A DNA stretch of 39,500 bases, from positions 1 to 39,500 of the forward strand of contig CAYFQW010000013.1 of assembly GCA_964345475.1 (NCBI GenBank), read 5' to 3'. A program made the translations under genes and the position numbers. Source of the DNA: WRIS01 sp964345475. Its GTDB lineage: Bacteria; Actinomycetota; Coriobacteriia; Coriobacteriales; Eggerthellaceae. Positions 15,276-23,199 of the stretch are shown here, piece by piece. Numbering within the stretch: the first letter of the stretch is position 1; every line of letters starts with the position of its first letter. The notes beneath the pieces were generated by a model. That model searched no databases. It had not been told where the DNA came from and saw nothing but the letters and a program-made list of their open reading frames with translations.

Positions 15276-15623
15276 ATGAATGATTGTATTTTTTGCAAAA
15301 TAGCAAACGGTGAAATTCCCTCTCAAGTGGTCTATGAAGATGAGCGCGTGCTTGCTTTTGACGACATTAATCCGCAAGCCCCTGTTCACACCCTTATCGT
15401 ACCGAAGAAGCATTACGAAAACCTTGAGAGTACGATAAGCAATGAGGAGCTTGGATACCTATTCAATACAGTAAAAAAAATTGCTGAAATCAAGGGAATA
15501 AACGAAAGCGGCTACCGGGCTATAGTCAATACAGGCAAAGATGCACAGCAGACCGTGTATCATATTCACGTCCACGTACTCGGAGGCACGTCCTTAAGTT
15601 TTGGATCGGAAATAGCTGAGTAA
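15276..15623 (+). CDS. HIT-family protein (HinT-like purine nucleotide phosphoramidase)
   Basis: The 115-residue protein opens MNDCIFCKIANGEIPS, with the Cys4/Cys7 pair often seen in bacterial HinT. It ends with the histidine triad HIHVHVLGG at about residues 97-105. Such proteins hydrolyse adenosine 5'-phosphoramidates and acyl-adenylates in the cytosol. The start at 15276 is set by AAAGGAGG 8 bases upstream; an in-frame GTG at 15231 lacks a ribosome site. It lies about 55 bases after xseB. Confidence 0.93.
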   Translation: MNDCIFCKIANGEIPSQVVYEDERVLAFDDINPQAPVHTLIVPKKHYENLESTISNEELGYLFNTVKKIAEIKGINESGYRAIVNTGKDAQQTVYHIHVHVLGGTSLSFGSEIAE

Positions 15624-15759
15624 AAACTGGTGTTTGACATTCAAAATCAGCCCGCTGACCGATATATTTAGAGAGGCAAACACGACCTGTATTTTGGGGC
15701 ATAAAATTAATATCTTAATGATATGTCATAGTCTGAATACTGAGTCTTAAGGAGCTCTC

Positions 15760-16959
15760 TTGGATATTCTTGTTCTCAATGCTGGATCGTCGTCATTAAA
15801 ATACCAGCTTCTTGATGTAAAGAACTTTAAGCTTCATGCGAAAGGTATCTGCGAAAAAGTTGGACATGAAGACGCTATCCACACCTTTGGCCTCCCAGGA
15901 AACGAGCACATCGAACACCACCATATGCGCGATCACGATGACGCTCTGGGGCTTGTCCTTGAATCTCTTGTAAGCGGGCCAGCGAAAGCGATAGACTCCC
16001 TTTCTGAGATCGAAGGGGTAGGGCATCGTATTGTTCAGGGTGGAAAATACTTTCCTGAATCTGCCTATATAACGGACGAAGTCATATACAAAATTGAAGA
16101 GCTTTCGGTCCTCGCTCCCCTTCATAATCCACCTGCCTTACGAGGTATTAGAGCGTGCAAACATCACATGCCGGATACGCCTATGGTGGCAGTATTTGAT
16201 ACGAGTTATTTTCAAACACTCGAACCAAAATCCTATCTCTATGCACTGCCTTATGAGCTGTATGAAGAACACGGCATTAGAAGATACGGTGCGCATGGCA
16301 CCTCGCATCGATTTGTAGCAGAGCGCGCTTCTCACCTCCTTGGTCTTCCTCATGATCAAACAAAAATAATCACACTTCATCTGGGGAATGGCTGTTCAGC
16401 TGCTGCAACAAAACATGGAAAAGCAGTCGACACTTCGATGGGCCTCACACCGCTTGAGGGGCTTATGATGGGAACACGATGCGGGTCTATCGACCCGGCT
16501 ATAGTGCCTTTCGTCATGGATTTAAAGGGCCTTAGTACTCATGAGATGAACACGCTCATGAATAAAAAATCAGGACTTCTGGGGGTGTCGGGAGTAAGTA
16601 ACGATTTGCGTAGCGTATTCCAAGCCGGAGAAAATGGTAATGAAAGGGCACACCTTGCTGTTGATATGTACGCGCAAGCCATTAAAAAGTATATCGGTAT
16701 GTATATTGCCGTTTTAAATGGTGTCGATGCGATAGCCTTCACAGCAGGTATAGGAGAAAATTCTTGGATTATGAGAGGCAAGATCATCGAAGATCTCGAT
16801 GGCCTCGGCCTTACCATTGATAAAGAAAAGAATATCAACGGGAAAGGGGAGAGGATTATCTCTGTTGATGGGGCTCCTATCAGTCTTATGGTTATCCCTA
16901 CCCATGAAGAGTATATGATTGCACGCGATACATACGAGATCCTCTCTACGCAACACTGA
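15760..16959 (+). CDS. ackA: Acetate kinase
   Basis: This 399-residue ASKHA-fold enzyme converts acetyl phosphate and ADP to acetate and ATP, the last step of acetogenic fermentation. Motifs are VLNAGSSSLKYQLL at the N-terminus, FDTSYFQTL, GAHGTSHRFVAERA, HLGNGCSAAA, PLEGLMMGTRCGSIDPAI and FTAGIGENS. The start is TTG with AAGGAG 6 bases upstream; no in-frame ATG precedes the conserved first strand. The usual partner pta is not in this window. A TTGACA at 15634-15639 lies upstream but no -10 at proper distance was found. Confidence 0.96.
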   Translation: MDILVLNAGSSSLKYQLLDVKNFKLHAKGICEKVGHEDAIHTFGLPGNEHIEHHHMRDHDDALGLVLESLVSGPAKAIDSLSEIEGVGHRIVQGGKYFPESAYITDEVIYKIEELSVLAPLHNPPALRGIRACKHHMPDTPMVAVFDTSYFQTLEPKSYLYALPYELYEEHGIRRYGAHGTSHRFVAERASHLLGLPHDQTKIITLHLGNGCSAAATKHGKAVDTSMGLTPLEGLMMGTRCGSIDPAIVPFVMDLKGLSTHEMNTLMNKKSGLLGVSGVSNDLRSVFQAGENGNERAHLAVDMYAQAIKKYIGMYIAVLNGVDAIAFTAGIGENSWIMRGKIIEDLDGLGLTIDKEKNINGKGERIISVDGAPISLMVIPTHEEYMIARDTYEILSTQH

Positions 16960-17012
16960 GGCTTGCGCTTAAACTGCCGTCTACAGTATGCGTCCTACCT
17001 AAACGTTACGCT

Positions 17013-17052
17013 ACGGCACAAGTAGGAGAAGCTCTCATATTCCTTGTGCCGT
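17013..17052 (+). other. Stem-loop downstream of ackA
   Basis: Perfect 10-bp arms ACGGCACAAG (17013-17022) and CTTGTGCCGT (17043-17052) enclose 20 bases that can form a smaller GAGA/TCTC stem. There is no T-run on either strand, so it may be a 3'-end stabiliser or a factor-dependent terminator rather than a classical intrinsic one. Confidence 0.45.
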
Positions 17053-17083
17053 CTGTCGAATACGTGTATATCAAACCTGAAGC

Positions 17084-17113
17084 TTGCTAGCTTGCCAAGG
17101 CTGCCTTTACACT
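17084..17113 (+). promoter_or_regulatory. Possible promoter of the small membrane protein gene
   Basis: TTGCTA (17084-17089) and TACACT (17108-17113) are 18 bases apart, each matching four of six consensus bases. A start near 17120 would place the LexA-like box about 50 bases downstream. Confidence 0.35.
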
Positions 17114-17155
17114 AGGATCTGCAGGAGCTGTTGAAGGCATGGAGTGAGTGAGTAT

Positions 17156-17584
17156 ATGAAAAATTTCGAGAACGAACATACGTTCGTTCATACAAATTCC
17201 GAACAATACATATTTAAGCAAGCGAGAAGCATCAGACGGCTTTTTATTGCAGCTTCCATACTTATACCAGCCACAATGATATTTGGTCCGTTTGCAGCTG
17301 GAGCAGCCCTCATATGTTCTATCTATGGGTTCGTAAAATTGCAAAAAGTGTCGAAGATCAGCCCGTCTGCTCGTGCATTTGTACAAGGCATGAAGAGTCT
17401 CGGAATAATTTGCATCTGTATCAGTGCCATAGCCTTCATATTGACTATGTCCATATCTTTCCTTGTTATACCGCTTGCAATGGAGGCTCTTAGTACAGGT
17501 GACCTTTCCATGCTCGAATCCGGTCTCTTTGGGCCAGATGGCCTCAACATCGATGATTCCAACAGAACTGATACTTGGGGCTAG
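17156..17584 (+). CDS. Unknown small membrane protein (DUF4190-like topology)
   Basis: About 142 residues with no recognised family motif. A polar N-terminus of about 28 residues is followed by hydrophobic segments at about 29-60 (IAASILIPATMIFGPFAAGAA) and about 80-108 (IICICISAIAFILTMSISFL), then an acidic C-terminal tail with FGPDGLNIDDSN. The layout recalls small two-helix membrane proteins of the DUF4190 type, but that is only topology. The ATG at 17156 (GGAG 11 bases upstream) was chosen over the GTG at 17144; both are possible. Codons 6-11 contain a near-perfect LexA-type box. A 32-codon frame with a strong ribosome site follows 43 bases later. Confidence 0.65.
   Translation: MKNFENEHTFVHTNSEQYIFKQARSIRRLFIAASILIPATMIFGPFAAGAALICSIYGFVKLQKVSKISPSARAFVQGMKSLGIICICISAIAFILTMSISFLVIPLAMEALSTGDLSMLESGLFGPDGLNIDDSNRTDTWG
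17173..17186. promoter_or_regulatory. LexA (SOS)-box-like palindrome at the start of a small membrane protein gene
   Basis: CGAACATACGTTCG fits the Gram-positive LexA consensus CGAAC-RNRY-GTTCG at every position, and the arms extend to AACGAAC/GTTCGTT. It lies 17 bases inside the predicted coding region, downstream of the possible promoter, so a bound protein would act as a roadblock. Function is inferred only from the match. Confidence 0.45.
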
Positions 17585-17627
17585 GTAGAGCCTTACCAGA
17601 GCTCACAGGGCATTTGAGGAGCACTAA

Positions 17628-17726
17628 ATGCCACAATCCGAACGTATCTCCATTCTCAAGCAAGAACCACACGGGGCCAAGATATCCCTCCAGTCACTTT
17701 TCGAGGACTCCCCTTTGTATATATAG
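17628..17726 (+). CDS. Candidate 32-residue micro-protein
   Basis: An ATG frame of 32 codons begins MPQSERISILKQEPHGAK and ends DSPLYI before TAG. GAGGAG (17616-17621) sits 6 bases upstream of the ATG, as good a ribosome site as any in the window. It lies just after the small membrane protein gene and could share its transcript. No homology is recognised, and a chance frame cannot be excluded at this length. Confidence 0.35.
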   Translation: MPQSERISILKQEPHGAKISLQSLFEDSPLYI

Positions 17727-17728
17727 TA

Positions 17729-17758
17729 TTGATAATATATCTTATGTAAACTTACAAT
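17729..17758 (+). promoter_or_regulatory. Strong sigma-70-type promoter upstream of menA
   Basis: TTGATA (17729-17734) and TACAAT (17753-17758) each match five of six consensus bases and are 18 bases apart, in an AT-rich tract. Transcription would begin near 17765, leaving a leader of about 220 bases before menA. The leader holds a 78-codon frame without a ribosome site (17792-18028) that overlaps menA and is probably not a gene. Confidence 0.5.
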
Positions 17759-17985
17759 GATTTTTTAATAAAGCTAGTTTATGGCAGTAGTGTGGCAGCT
17801 GCTTACATGAGGATACTTGTTGATCCATATGGCCTTCACATGCATGAGAACGTCTTACACGGTATTAAAACATCCTCACCCGCAGTTCGCGCTACGAGTA
17901 TGCCCCATCTGGATGTTGTAATCGGGTACAATATCTCAGACGAGTTGATGTATATGCCGACGTATGGAGGAACCATCTATCTACT

Positions 17986-18933
17986 ATGGATAATAAAATT
18001 ACTACCGAAAAATCTTTTCGCCGCCTAAGCCCGAAAATGGCACTGGAGCTAGCAGCACCGCATACGTGGCCAGCTGCCATACTCCCCGTTCTACTCGCTG
18101 TTGTTCTTGCAGTTGCTGACAGTGCTCCCGTTTCTATTACGCTGACATGTACCCTTTTGCTCATCTGCATCCTCATGCAGTCCTCTGTTAATGCAATAAA
18201 TGACTACTATGACTTTGTCAAGGGTACCGACACGCTTGAAAACCAGGACGATCCGACGGACGCTGTTTTGGTATACAATGCCGTCAACCCTCGCTCTGCG
18301 TTATTTTTATCTCTCGGATTTTTACTGCTCGGCGCCTGTTTAGGCGTGTACGTTGTGGCGCTTGCAGGATGGATACCCCTTGCAATCGGAATTTTTGGTG
18401 CCTTGGTAATTGTTTTATATTCCGCCGGGAAGAATCCTCTCTCCTACCTACCAATCGGTGAGTACGTTTCTGGAATAACCATGGGAGTCTTAATACCATC
18501 TGCATCCTATATAGCACTGACAAATGATTTCAGTTGGAGACTTGTCGTTTTTACTATCCCTGTTGCAATAGGAATTGGGCTTATCATGTTCACCAACAAC
18601 ACGTGTGACATTGATAAAGATATTGATGCGGGAAGAAAAACTCAGTCAGTGCTTCTAGGCCATGCTCGAGCCCGTAAGGCCTATCATATCGTTATGTATG
18701 CGTGGCTATTCTGTATTGTGCTTGTACTTGCACTATACCTGCCTCGCGGATTGCTCATCGTGCCCTTCATGCTCACTATTTTGTATCCCACGTTTAAAAA
18801 CCTCTATACAAATCCACTTGAACCTTCAAGCCGTGGCCAAGCAATGGGACTTTGCTTGAATCTTAATATAGGGCTTGGGGCCTTTTATTTCATTGCGATC
18901 CTTGTAGGCTCTCTGAGTTCCCTGACTTTGTAA
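17986..18933 (+). CDS. menA: UbiA-family prenyltransferase, probable 1,4-dihydroxy-2-naphthoate polyprenyltransferase
   Basis: A 315-residue protein with about eight or nine membrane helices. The first Asp-rich motif is NAINDYYDFVKGTDT (NDxxD at 72-76) and the second is NNTCDIDKDIDAGRKT (DxxxD at 208-212); both bind the Mg-prenyl diphosphate. SYLPIGEYVSG between them matches the MenA subgroup. MenA attaches the polyprenyl tail to DHNA in menaquinone synthesis, so the organism likely has a quinone-based electron chain. The ATG has GGAGG 15 bases upstream, a rather long spacing. Other UbiA enzymes are possible, but MenA is the best fit. Its stop codon lies in the loop of a hairpin. Confidence 0.88.
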   Translation: MDNKITTEKSFRRLSPKMALELAAPHTWPAAILPVLLAVVLAVADSAPVSITLTCTLLLICILMQSSVNAINDYYDFVKGTDTLENQDDPTDAVLVYNAVNPRSALFLSLGFLLLGACLGVYVVALAGWIPLAIGIFGALVIVLYSAGKNPLSYLPIGEYVSGITMGVLIPSASYIALTNDFSWRLVVFTIPVAIGIGLIMFTNNTCDIDKDIDAGRKTQSVLLGHARARKAYHIVMYAWLFCIVLVLALYLPRGLLIVPFMLTILYPTFKNLYTNPLEPSSRGQAMGLCLNLNIGLGAFYFIAILVGSLSSLTL

Positions 18934-18947
18934 AACAAAGTCAGGGA
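18919..18947. terminator. Perfect hairpin at the menA stop codon, between convergent genes
   Basis: Thirteen-bp perfect arms (18919-18931 and 18935-18947) enclose only AAA. The menA TAA occupies the last stem base and the loop. It separates menA from the convergent PaaK gene, so a two-way terminator is likely, but neither strand has a T-run after the stem. Confidence 0.5.
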
Positions 18948-18993
18948 CTGTCTGCGTCCTCCAAGCCTACGTACTACAGGCCTGTGCGCTCTT

Positions 18994-20319
18994 TTAGCGT
19001 ACGCGTTTATCTTCTACGTGCTTTGTCTTGCCCAAAGAGCGTTCGATGCCGCCAGGCTCAATCAGTTTGACATCAACGGACATAAGTAAAGTCTGGCGTA
19101 TTTTTTCGGCGATGCTTTTTCTGAAAGAATTCATATGCTCGAAAGAATCGCTGAAGGCACTCGGCTCAAGTTCGGTCAACACGGTCAAGCGATCCAGACC
19201 AGTCTCATTATCAACTACAATACGATAATGTGGTGTCACTCCTTCAATATGAGCTAAAACATCTGCTATTTGGCTTGGGAACACATTGGTGCCCCTGACA
19301 ATCAACATGTCATCAGTCCGTGTACGCACCTTTTGCATACGGGCATGCGTTCTTCCGCATGCGCAGGGTTCTGTCGTTATCTTCGTGAGGTCATGTGTGC
19401 GATAGCGGAGTACGGGAAAAGCCTGCTTATCTAAAGGCGTAAGAACAAGCTCCCCTTCCATTCCAGGAGGGAGCGTTTCCCCCGTTTCAGGATCGACTAT
19501 TTCCCACAGAAAATGGTCTTCTGATATATGTTGTTGATCGCGCGCAAAAAGGCATTCTCCCGAAACACCAGGACCCATAACTTCTGTGAGACCGTAGTTG
19601 TCAGTACACACGATGTGCATACGCGACTCTATCTCGTGTTTCAAATTCGGAGGACAAGGCTCACCGCCGAAAAGGCCGACACGAAGGCTAGAGGAAGCCC
19701 AGTCGAAACCAAGCGACTCCCCTACCTCACACATATGCATTGCATAGGACGGTGTCGCTATCAATACGCTTGAAGCATAATCTTCAATCATCATGAGATG
19801 GCGCTCGGTGTTGCCTGAGCCAGCAGGAACAATAAGACAGCCCATCTTCTCAAGGCCGTAATGAAGACCAAAACCTCCCGTGAACATCCCGTATCCGAAT
19901 GCCATCTGTACACGATCATGAGGCATTACGCCAGCCATGCGAGCCATTCGTGCGATGCAGTCACTCCATACGTCCAAGTCGTGTCGGTTGTAACCCGCAA
20001 CAATAGGTTTTCCCGTTGTGCCAGAAGAAGAGTGGAGGCGAACAACATCATCAAGTGAAATAGCAAAGAGGCCGAAAGGGTAGGTATCGCGCAAGGTTTG
20101 CTTATCGGTGAAGGGAAGCAGGGCGATGTCTTTCAGTTCTCGTATGCTATCAGGGCTGACGCCTTTTTCATCCATTAGCTTTTGGTACCAGGGTACGCGT
20201 GTGTATGCCCAGGATACCTGCTGTTTGAGTTTTTCAAGCTGTAGTTTGCGGATCTCATCCTGGCTCAATGTTTCGATAGCAGGATCATATAAAGGTGCCT
20301 TCCTCAGTTCCTCAAGCAT
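18994..20319 (-). CDS. paaK: Phenylacetate-CoA ligase family protein (copy 1)
   Basis: This 441-residue ANL-superfamily enzyme would activate an arylacetate (phenyl-, hydroxyphenyl- or indoleacetate) with ATP and CoA, giving aryl-acetyl-CoA, AMP and pyrophosphate. The nucleotide loop is HSSSGTTGKPIVAGY near residue 95, then FGYGMFTGGFGLHYG, DNYGLTEVMGPGVSGEC and YRTHDLTKI. CACGRTHARMQKVRTRTDDML leads to the mobile C-terminal domain with RGTNVFPSQI. It is the last gene of iorA-iorB-ACT-paaK and overlaps the ACT gene by 8 bases, so it works with IorAB. A second ligase of the same type lies about 6 kb away. Confidence 0.92.
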   Translation of the reverse strand: MLEELRKAPLYDPAIETLSQDEIRKLQLEKLKQQVSWAYTRVPWYQKLMDEKGVSPDSIRELKDIALLPFTDKQTLRDTYPFGLFAISLDDVVRLHSSSGTTGKPIVAGYNRHDLDVWSDCIARMARMAGVMPHDRVQMAFGYGMFTGGFGLHYGLEKMGCLIVPAGSGNTERHLMMIEDYASSVLIATPSYAMHMCEVGESLGFDWASSSLRVGLFGGEPCPPNLKHEIESRMHIVCTDNYGLTEVMGPGVSGECLFARDQQHISEDHFLWEIVDPETGETLPPGMEGELVLTPLDKQAFPVLRYRTHDLTKITTEPCACGRTHARMQKVRTRTDDMLIVRGTNVFPSQIADVLAHIEGVTPHYRIVVDNETGLDRLTVLTELEPSAFSDSFEHMNSFRKSIAEKIRQTLLMSVDVKLIEPGGIERSLGKTKHVEDKRVR

Positions 20320-20740
20320 GCTCCACCTCTCGCTTCAACGCTTCAAGTTCTATCAGCTCGACTGGTTTTCGAGAGAGAATATCTTCTGCCTCTTTGATAT
20401 CGTCAACCTTGAGGACGATATAAGTTGAGATGAGAGAATAACTGTATACAACATTTATACCTTCATCGGCCATAATGGACATGACACGGGCAAGTTCTCC
20501 GGGGGTGTCTATCAAGCGAATACAAAGAACGTCGCTCAGTACAACAGCTCCCCCCATAGCCTTAAGAAGCTCCAAGCCTTTCTCAGGGTCATCGAGTATA
20601 AATCTTACAACACCGTAATCGCCTGTGTCGGAGGCGCTATATCCACGTACGCTAATCTTGGCTTCTTCAAACGCATTGAGCACCTTTGAAAGATGTCCTG
20701 GCTCACTTTGGAGAAAGACGCTTATTTGCGGTATGCTCAT
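20312..20740 (-). CDS. Tandem ACT-domain protein (copy 1)
   Basis: The 142 residues form two ACT-like repeats: PQISVFLQSEPGHLSKVLNA (residues 4-23) opens the first and LCIRLIDTPGELARVMSIMA (about 72-91) the second, each with the Pro/Gln-Gly-His/Glu-Leu turn of ACT ligand sites. ACT domains bind amino acids and usually control a partner enzyme. The start overlaps the iorB stop by 4 bases (ATGA) and the end overlaps paaK by 8, so all three are translationally coupled. A role as aromatic amino acid sensor for IorAB or PaaK is inference from context. It is a paralogue of the ACT protein at 25.1-25.5 kb. Confidence 0.85.
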   Translation of the reverse strand: MSIPQISVFLQSEPGHLSKVLNAFEEAKISVRGYSASDTGDYGVVRFILDDPEKGLELLKAMGGAVVLSDVLCIRLIDTPGELARVMSIMADEGINVVYSYSLISTYIVLKVDDIKEAEDILSRKPVELIELEALKREVEHA

Positions 20741-21342
20741 ACAGACTCCTCCTTAAGGTATTGATATCCTGCGCGGAAGGCAGAGATATTGCTGTCAATT
20801 GTACGTTGCGGAACTCTTTCTTTTATTTGGCTTTCCCAAACTTGTGTATCTATGGGAAGTTTTGAAGCAAGCGCTCCGAGCAAAGCAACGTTAAGGGTTT
20901 TTGGGTTTCCTGCTAAACGAGCGATTTCAAGAGCCGGGATGATATATGCGCCCGCCGCTTTAAGATCTTCCGTTGGGTTCGGCGGCATGCCTGCAGCACC
21001 TCTTAAAACCGGAAGAGGCTTGATAGTCTCGTCGTTGACGAACAGAGTCCCACCTTTGCACAAGTACGGGAGCGCCCTGAGCGCCTCTGTTGTCTCAAAG
21101 GAAAGAATGAAATCTGCAGTACCCAAGTCGCCTACCATGGAAGAAACCTTAGTACCAAAACGAACGACGGTAACAACAGCGCCTCCTCGCTGAGCCATGC
21201 CGTGAATTTCGGAGAGCTTCAAATCATAACCAGCGAGCATGGCGCTCCGAGCTAGCAGGTCGGCCGCTAGAATGGTTCCCTGACCGCCAACTCCGTAGAG
21301 GAGTACAGTACATGTAGTATCCATGTCTTTTCTTTCCGCCAT
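20737..21342 (-). CDS. iorB: Indolepyruvate:ferredoxin oxidoreductase, beta subunit
   Basis: The 201-residue protein has LLYGVGGQGTILAADLLARSA near residues 14-34 and SEIHGMAQRGGAVVTVVRFG, the signature of the gamma/beta domain of 2-oxoacid:ferredoxin oxidoreductases. With IorA it oxidatively decarboxylates indolepyruvate and other aryl pyruvates to aryl-acetyl-CoA, reducing ferredoxin, and is reversible. The gene begins 2 bases after iorA with GGAGG upstream of the ATG and overlaps the ACT gene, so stoichiometric expression is expected. Confidence 0.94.
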   Translation of the reverse strand: MAERKDMDTTCTVLLYGVGGQGTILAADLLARSAMLAGYDLKLSEIHGMAQRGGAVVTVVRFGTKVSSMVGDLGTADFILSFETTEALRALPYLCKGGTLFVNDETIKPLPVLRGAAGMPPNPTEDLKAAGAYIIPALEIARLAGNPKTLNVALLGALASKLPIDTQVWESQIKERVPQRTIDSNISAFRAGYQYLKEESV

Positions 21343-21344
21343 AC

Positions 21345-23090
21345 CTACACCTCCCCTTCTGATAATTGCTTAATCGCATCAAAGGCACAATACTGAACAC
21401 ATTGGCCACAACCGATACATAAGCCTTCATCGATGAAGGCTTGTCCGTTTTCCGGGATTGTAGATATAGCAGGACAGCCAAGACTTATGCAAACGCCGCA
21501 GCTCGTACAGCTGTCGTTTACCGCATAAGCAGCTTGCCTTTCTACCCCAAGGAGGGCACAGGGAGCTCGGAATATTATCACACTTAGGTCGGTAGAAGAC
21601 GTGGCACTCTTCAAGGCGTGGCGTACATCTTTCATGATATGCGGATTGATAGTTTGGATATCACTAACTCCGAGAGCACGGACAAGGTTTTCGATATCAA
21701 GTTCTCTGCTCGGTCTATTTTGCAGAGTCTGTCCATTAAACGGATTACCTTGCCTGCCTGTCATAGCGGTTGTGCGATTATCAAGTACGAGAACCGTACC
21801 GCTGCCCTGGTTATACACCGTGCCGATTAATGAACTGAGACCCGAGTGGGCAAAGGTGGAATCTCCTATGACAGCTACGATGGGACGATGGTCCTTGTCT
21901 TTCATTGCGAGCTCAAAGCCGTGGGCCATAGAAACTGATGCGCCCATGTCGAGACATGTATCCATGGCAGCTAAGGGCGGCAAAGCTGCAAGGGTATAGC
22001 ATCCGATATCGCCCGTAACGATGGCTTTAAGCCGCGCAAGTTCTTTAAATACGAGGCGGTGCGGACACCCTGGGCAGAGGGCAGGAGGCCGGCCGGGAAG
22101 ATCATCGATCGCAGGTCTATGCTCAGGACCCATAAGACCAAAGGCCTCTCGTATCAAACCAGGGCTCAGTTCGCCTTGAAATGGAAGTTCATGCAAGGGC
22201 TCTGAAAGATTGATCCCCAAAGACGATACTTGCAAGGAGAGGAAGTTTGAACCTTCTTCAATGACGTACACCTTGTCAACCGATGAAGCAAATTGCTTGA
22301 GCGCTTGTTCGGGAAGGGGCCAGCTCAGACCTAGCTTAAATATGTTGGCATCTGAAAACACCTCCGAGACATGTTGGTACGTCGCACCTGCGCAGATAAT
22401 ACCAATATTGGAGTCAGTCCTTGTTTCTGAATTGAATGGACAAGTCTCAGCCCATTCTTTAATAGCTTCGATACGGCGATGTAGATCTACACGACGAGGC
22501 TTTGCAAACGCAGGCATCATAACCCATTTGCCTGCATCTTTTTGATACTCCTTCAAAGCCTGCTCGGTTCGGACTCCTGTAGTGACCAAGGTTTTTGCAT
22601 GCGAGACCCGAACGGTGGAGCGAATAAAGAAAGGAATATCAAATCTCTCTGAAAACTCATAGGCTTCACGGGCGTAGTCAAGAGCCTCTTGCGAGTCAGA
22701 TGGCTCTAGCAAGGGGATCTGAGCTGCGAGTGCATAAAAACGTGAGTCTTGCTCGTTTTGAGACGAGTGCATTCCCGGATCATCGGCAGCCAGAATAAGC
22801 ATGCCGCCCCCTACTCCCGTGTATGCAGAAGTAAAAAGAGGGTCGGCAGCAACGTTCACGCCAACATGCTTCATGCTGACTAAGACTCTTGCCCCGGCTG
22901 CAGAAGCTCCTACGGCAACTTCGAGTGCCACCTTTTCATTAGGGCACCATTCAGCGTACACGCCTTCTTTCTGAGCCAAGCATTCCATTGTTTCAGTTGA
23001 GGGCGTTCCTGGATATGCTGTTCCAATGTGGACACCTGCCTCCCACGCTCCTTGTGCAATGGCTTCATTGCCAGATAATAATTCCATCAT
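21345..23090 (-). CDS. iorA: Indolepyruvate:ferredoxin oxidoreductase, alpha subunit
   Basis: The 581-residue catalytic subunit has the N-terminal pyrimidine-binding domain (LLSGNEAIAQGAWEAGV, AYPGTPSTE). The thiamine diphosphate motif starts GDSTFAHSGL and ends VLVLDN, within about residues 390-425. Two C-terminal 4Fe-4S sites follow: CTSCGVCISLGCP and CIGCGQCVQYCAF. CPGCPH in the middle is also typical. It forms aryl-acetyl-CoA and reduced ferredoxin from aryl pyruvate. Two adjacent ATGs (23090, 23087) are possible starts and the ribosome site is weak. It heads the iorAB-ACT-paaK operon. Reduced ferredoxin could supply the Ech hydrogenase encoded 7 kb away. Confidence 0.95.
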   Translation of the reverse strand: MMELLSGNEAIAQGAWEAGVHIGTAYPGTPSTETMECLAQKEGVYAEWCPNEKVALEVAVGASAAGARVLVSMKHVGVNVAADPLFTSAYTGVGGGMLILAADDPGMHSSQNEQDSRFYALAAQIPLLEPSDSQEALDYAREAYEFSERFDIPFFIRSTVRVSHAKTLVTTGVRTEQALKEYQKDAGKWVMMPAFAKPRRVDLHRRIEAIKEWAETCPFNSETRTDSNIGIICAGATYQHVSEVFSDANIFKLGLSWPLPEQALKQFASSVDKVYVIEEGSNFLSLQVSSLGINLSEPLHELPFQGELSPGLIREAFGLMGPEHRPAIDDLPGRPPALCPGCPHRLVFKELARLKAIVTGDIGCYTLAALPPLAAMDTCLDMGASVSMAHGFELAMKDKDHRPIVAVIGDSTFAHSGLSSLIGTVYNQGSGTVLVLDNRTTAMTGRQGNPFNGQTLQNRPSRELDIENLVRALGVSDIQTINPHIMKDVRHALKSATSSTDLSVIIFRAPCALLGVERQAAYAVNDSCTSCGVCISLGCPAISTIPENGQAFIDEGLCIGCGQCVQYCAFDAIKQLSEGEV

Positions 23091-23141
23091 CCATTACTCT
23101 TTCATTCGTTTCAGACATCTACCAGATGCGCGAAAAGCGCT

Positions 23142-23147
23142 TATATA
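23142..23147 (-). promoter_or_regulatory. Possible extended -10 promoter of iorA
   Basis: On the minus strand the sequence reads TGCTATATAAG, an extended -10 (TG-N-TATATA), about 50 bases before the iorA start. No good -35 is present, which extended -10 promoters tolerate. A small GCGC/GCGC hairpin follows near the expected start point. Confidence 0.35.
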
Positions 23148-23199
23148 GCAGTACCTTTGGATATTTTCGGCCAGACACACCTACTGCCTACCTGTCGAT

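Noticed and set aside
17792..18028. 78-codon frame before and overlapping menA
   Set aside because: No ribosome site at any of its starts, overlaps menA by 43 bases, no known motif; kept only as a possibility in the menA leader finding.
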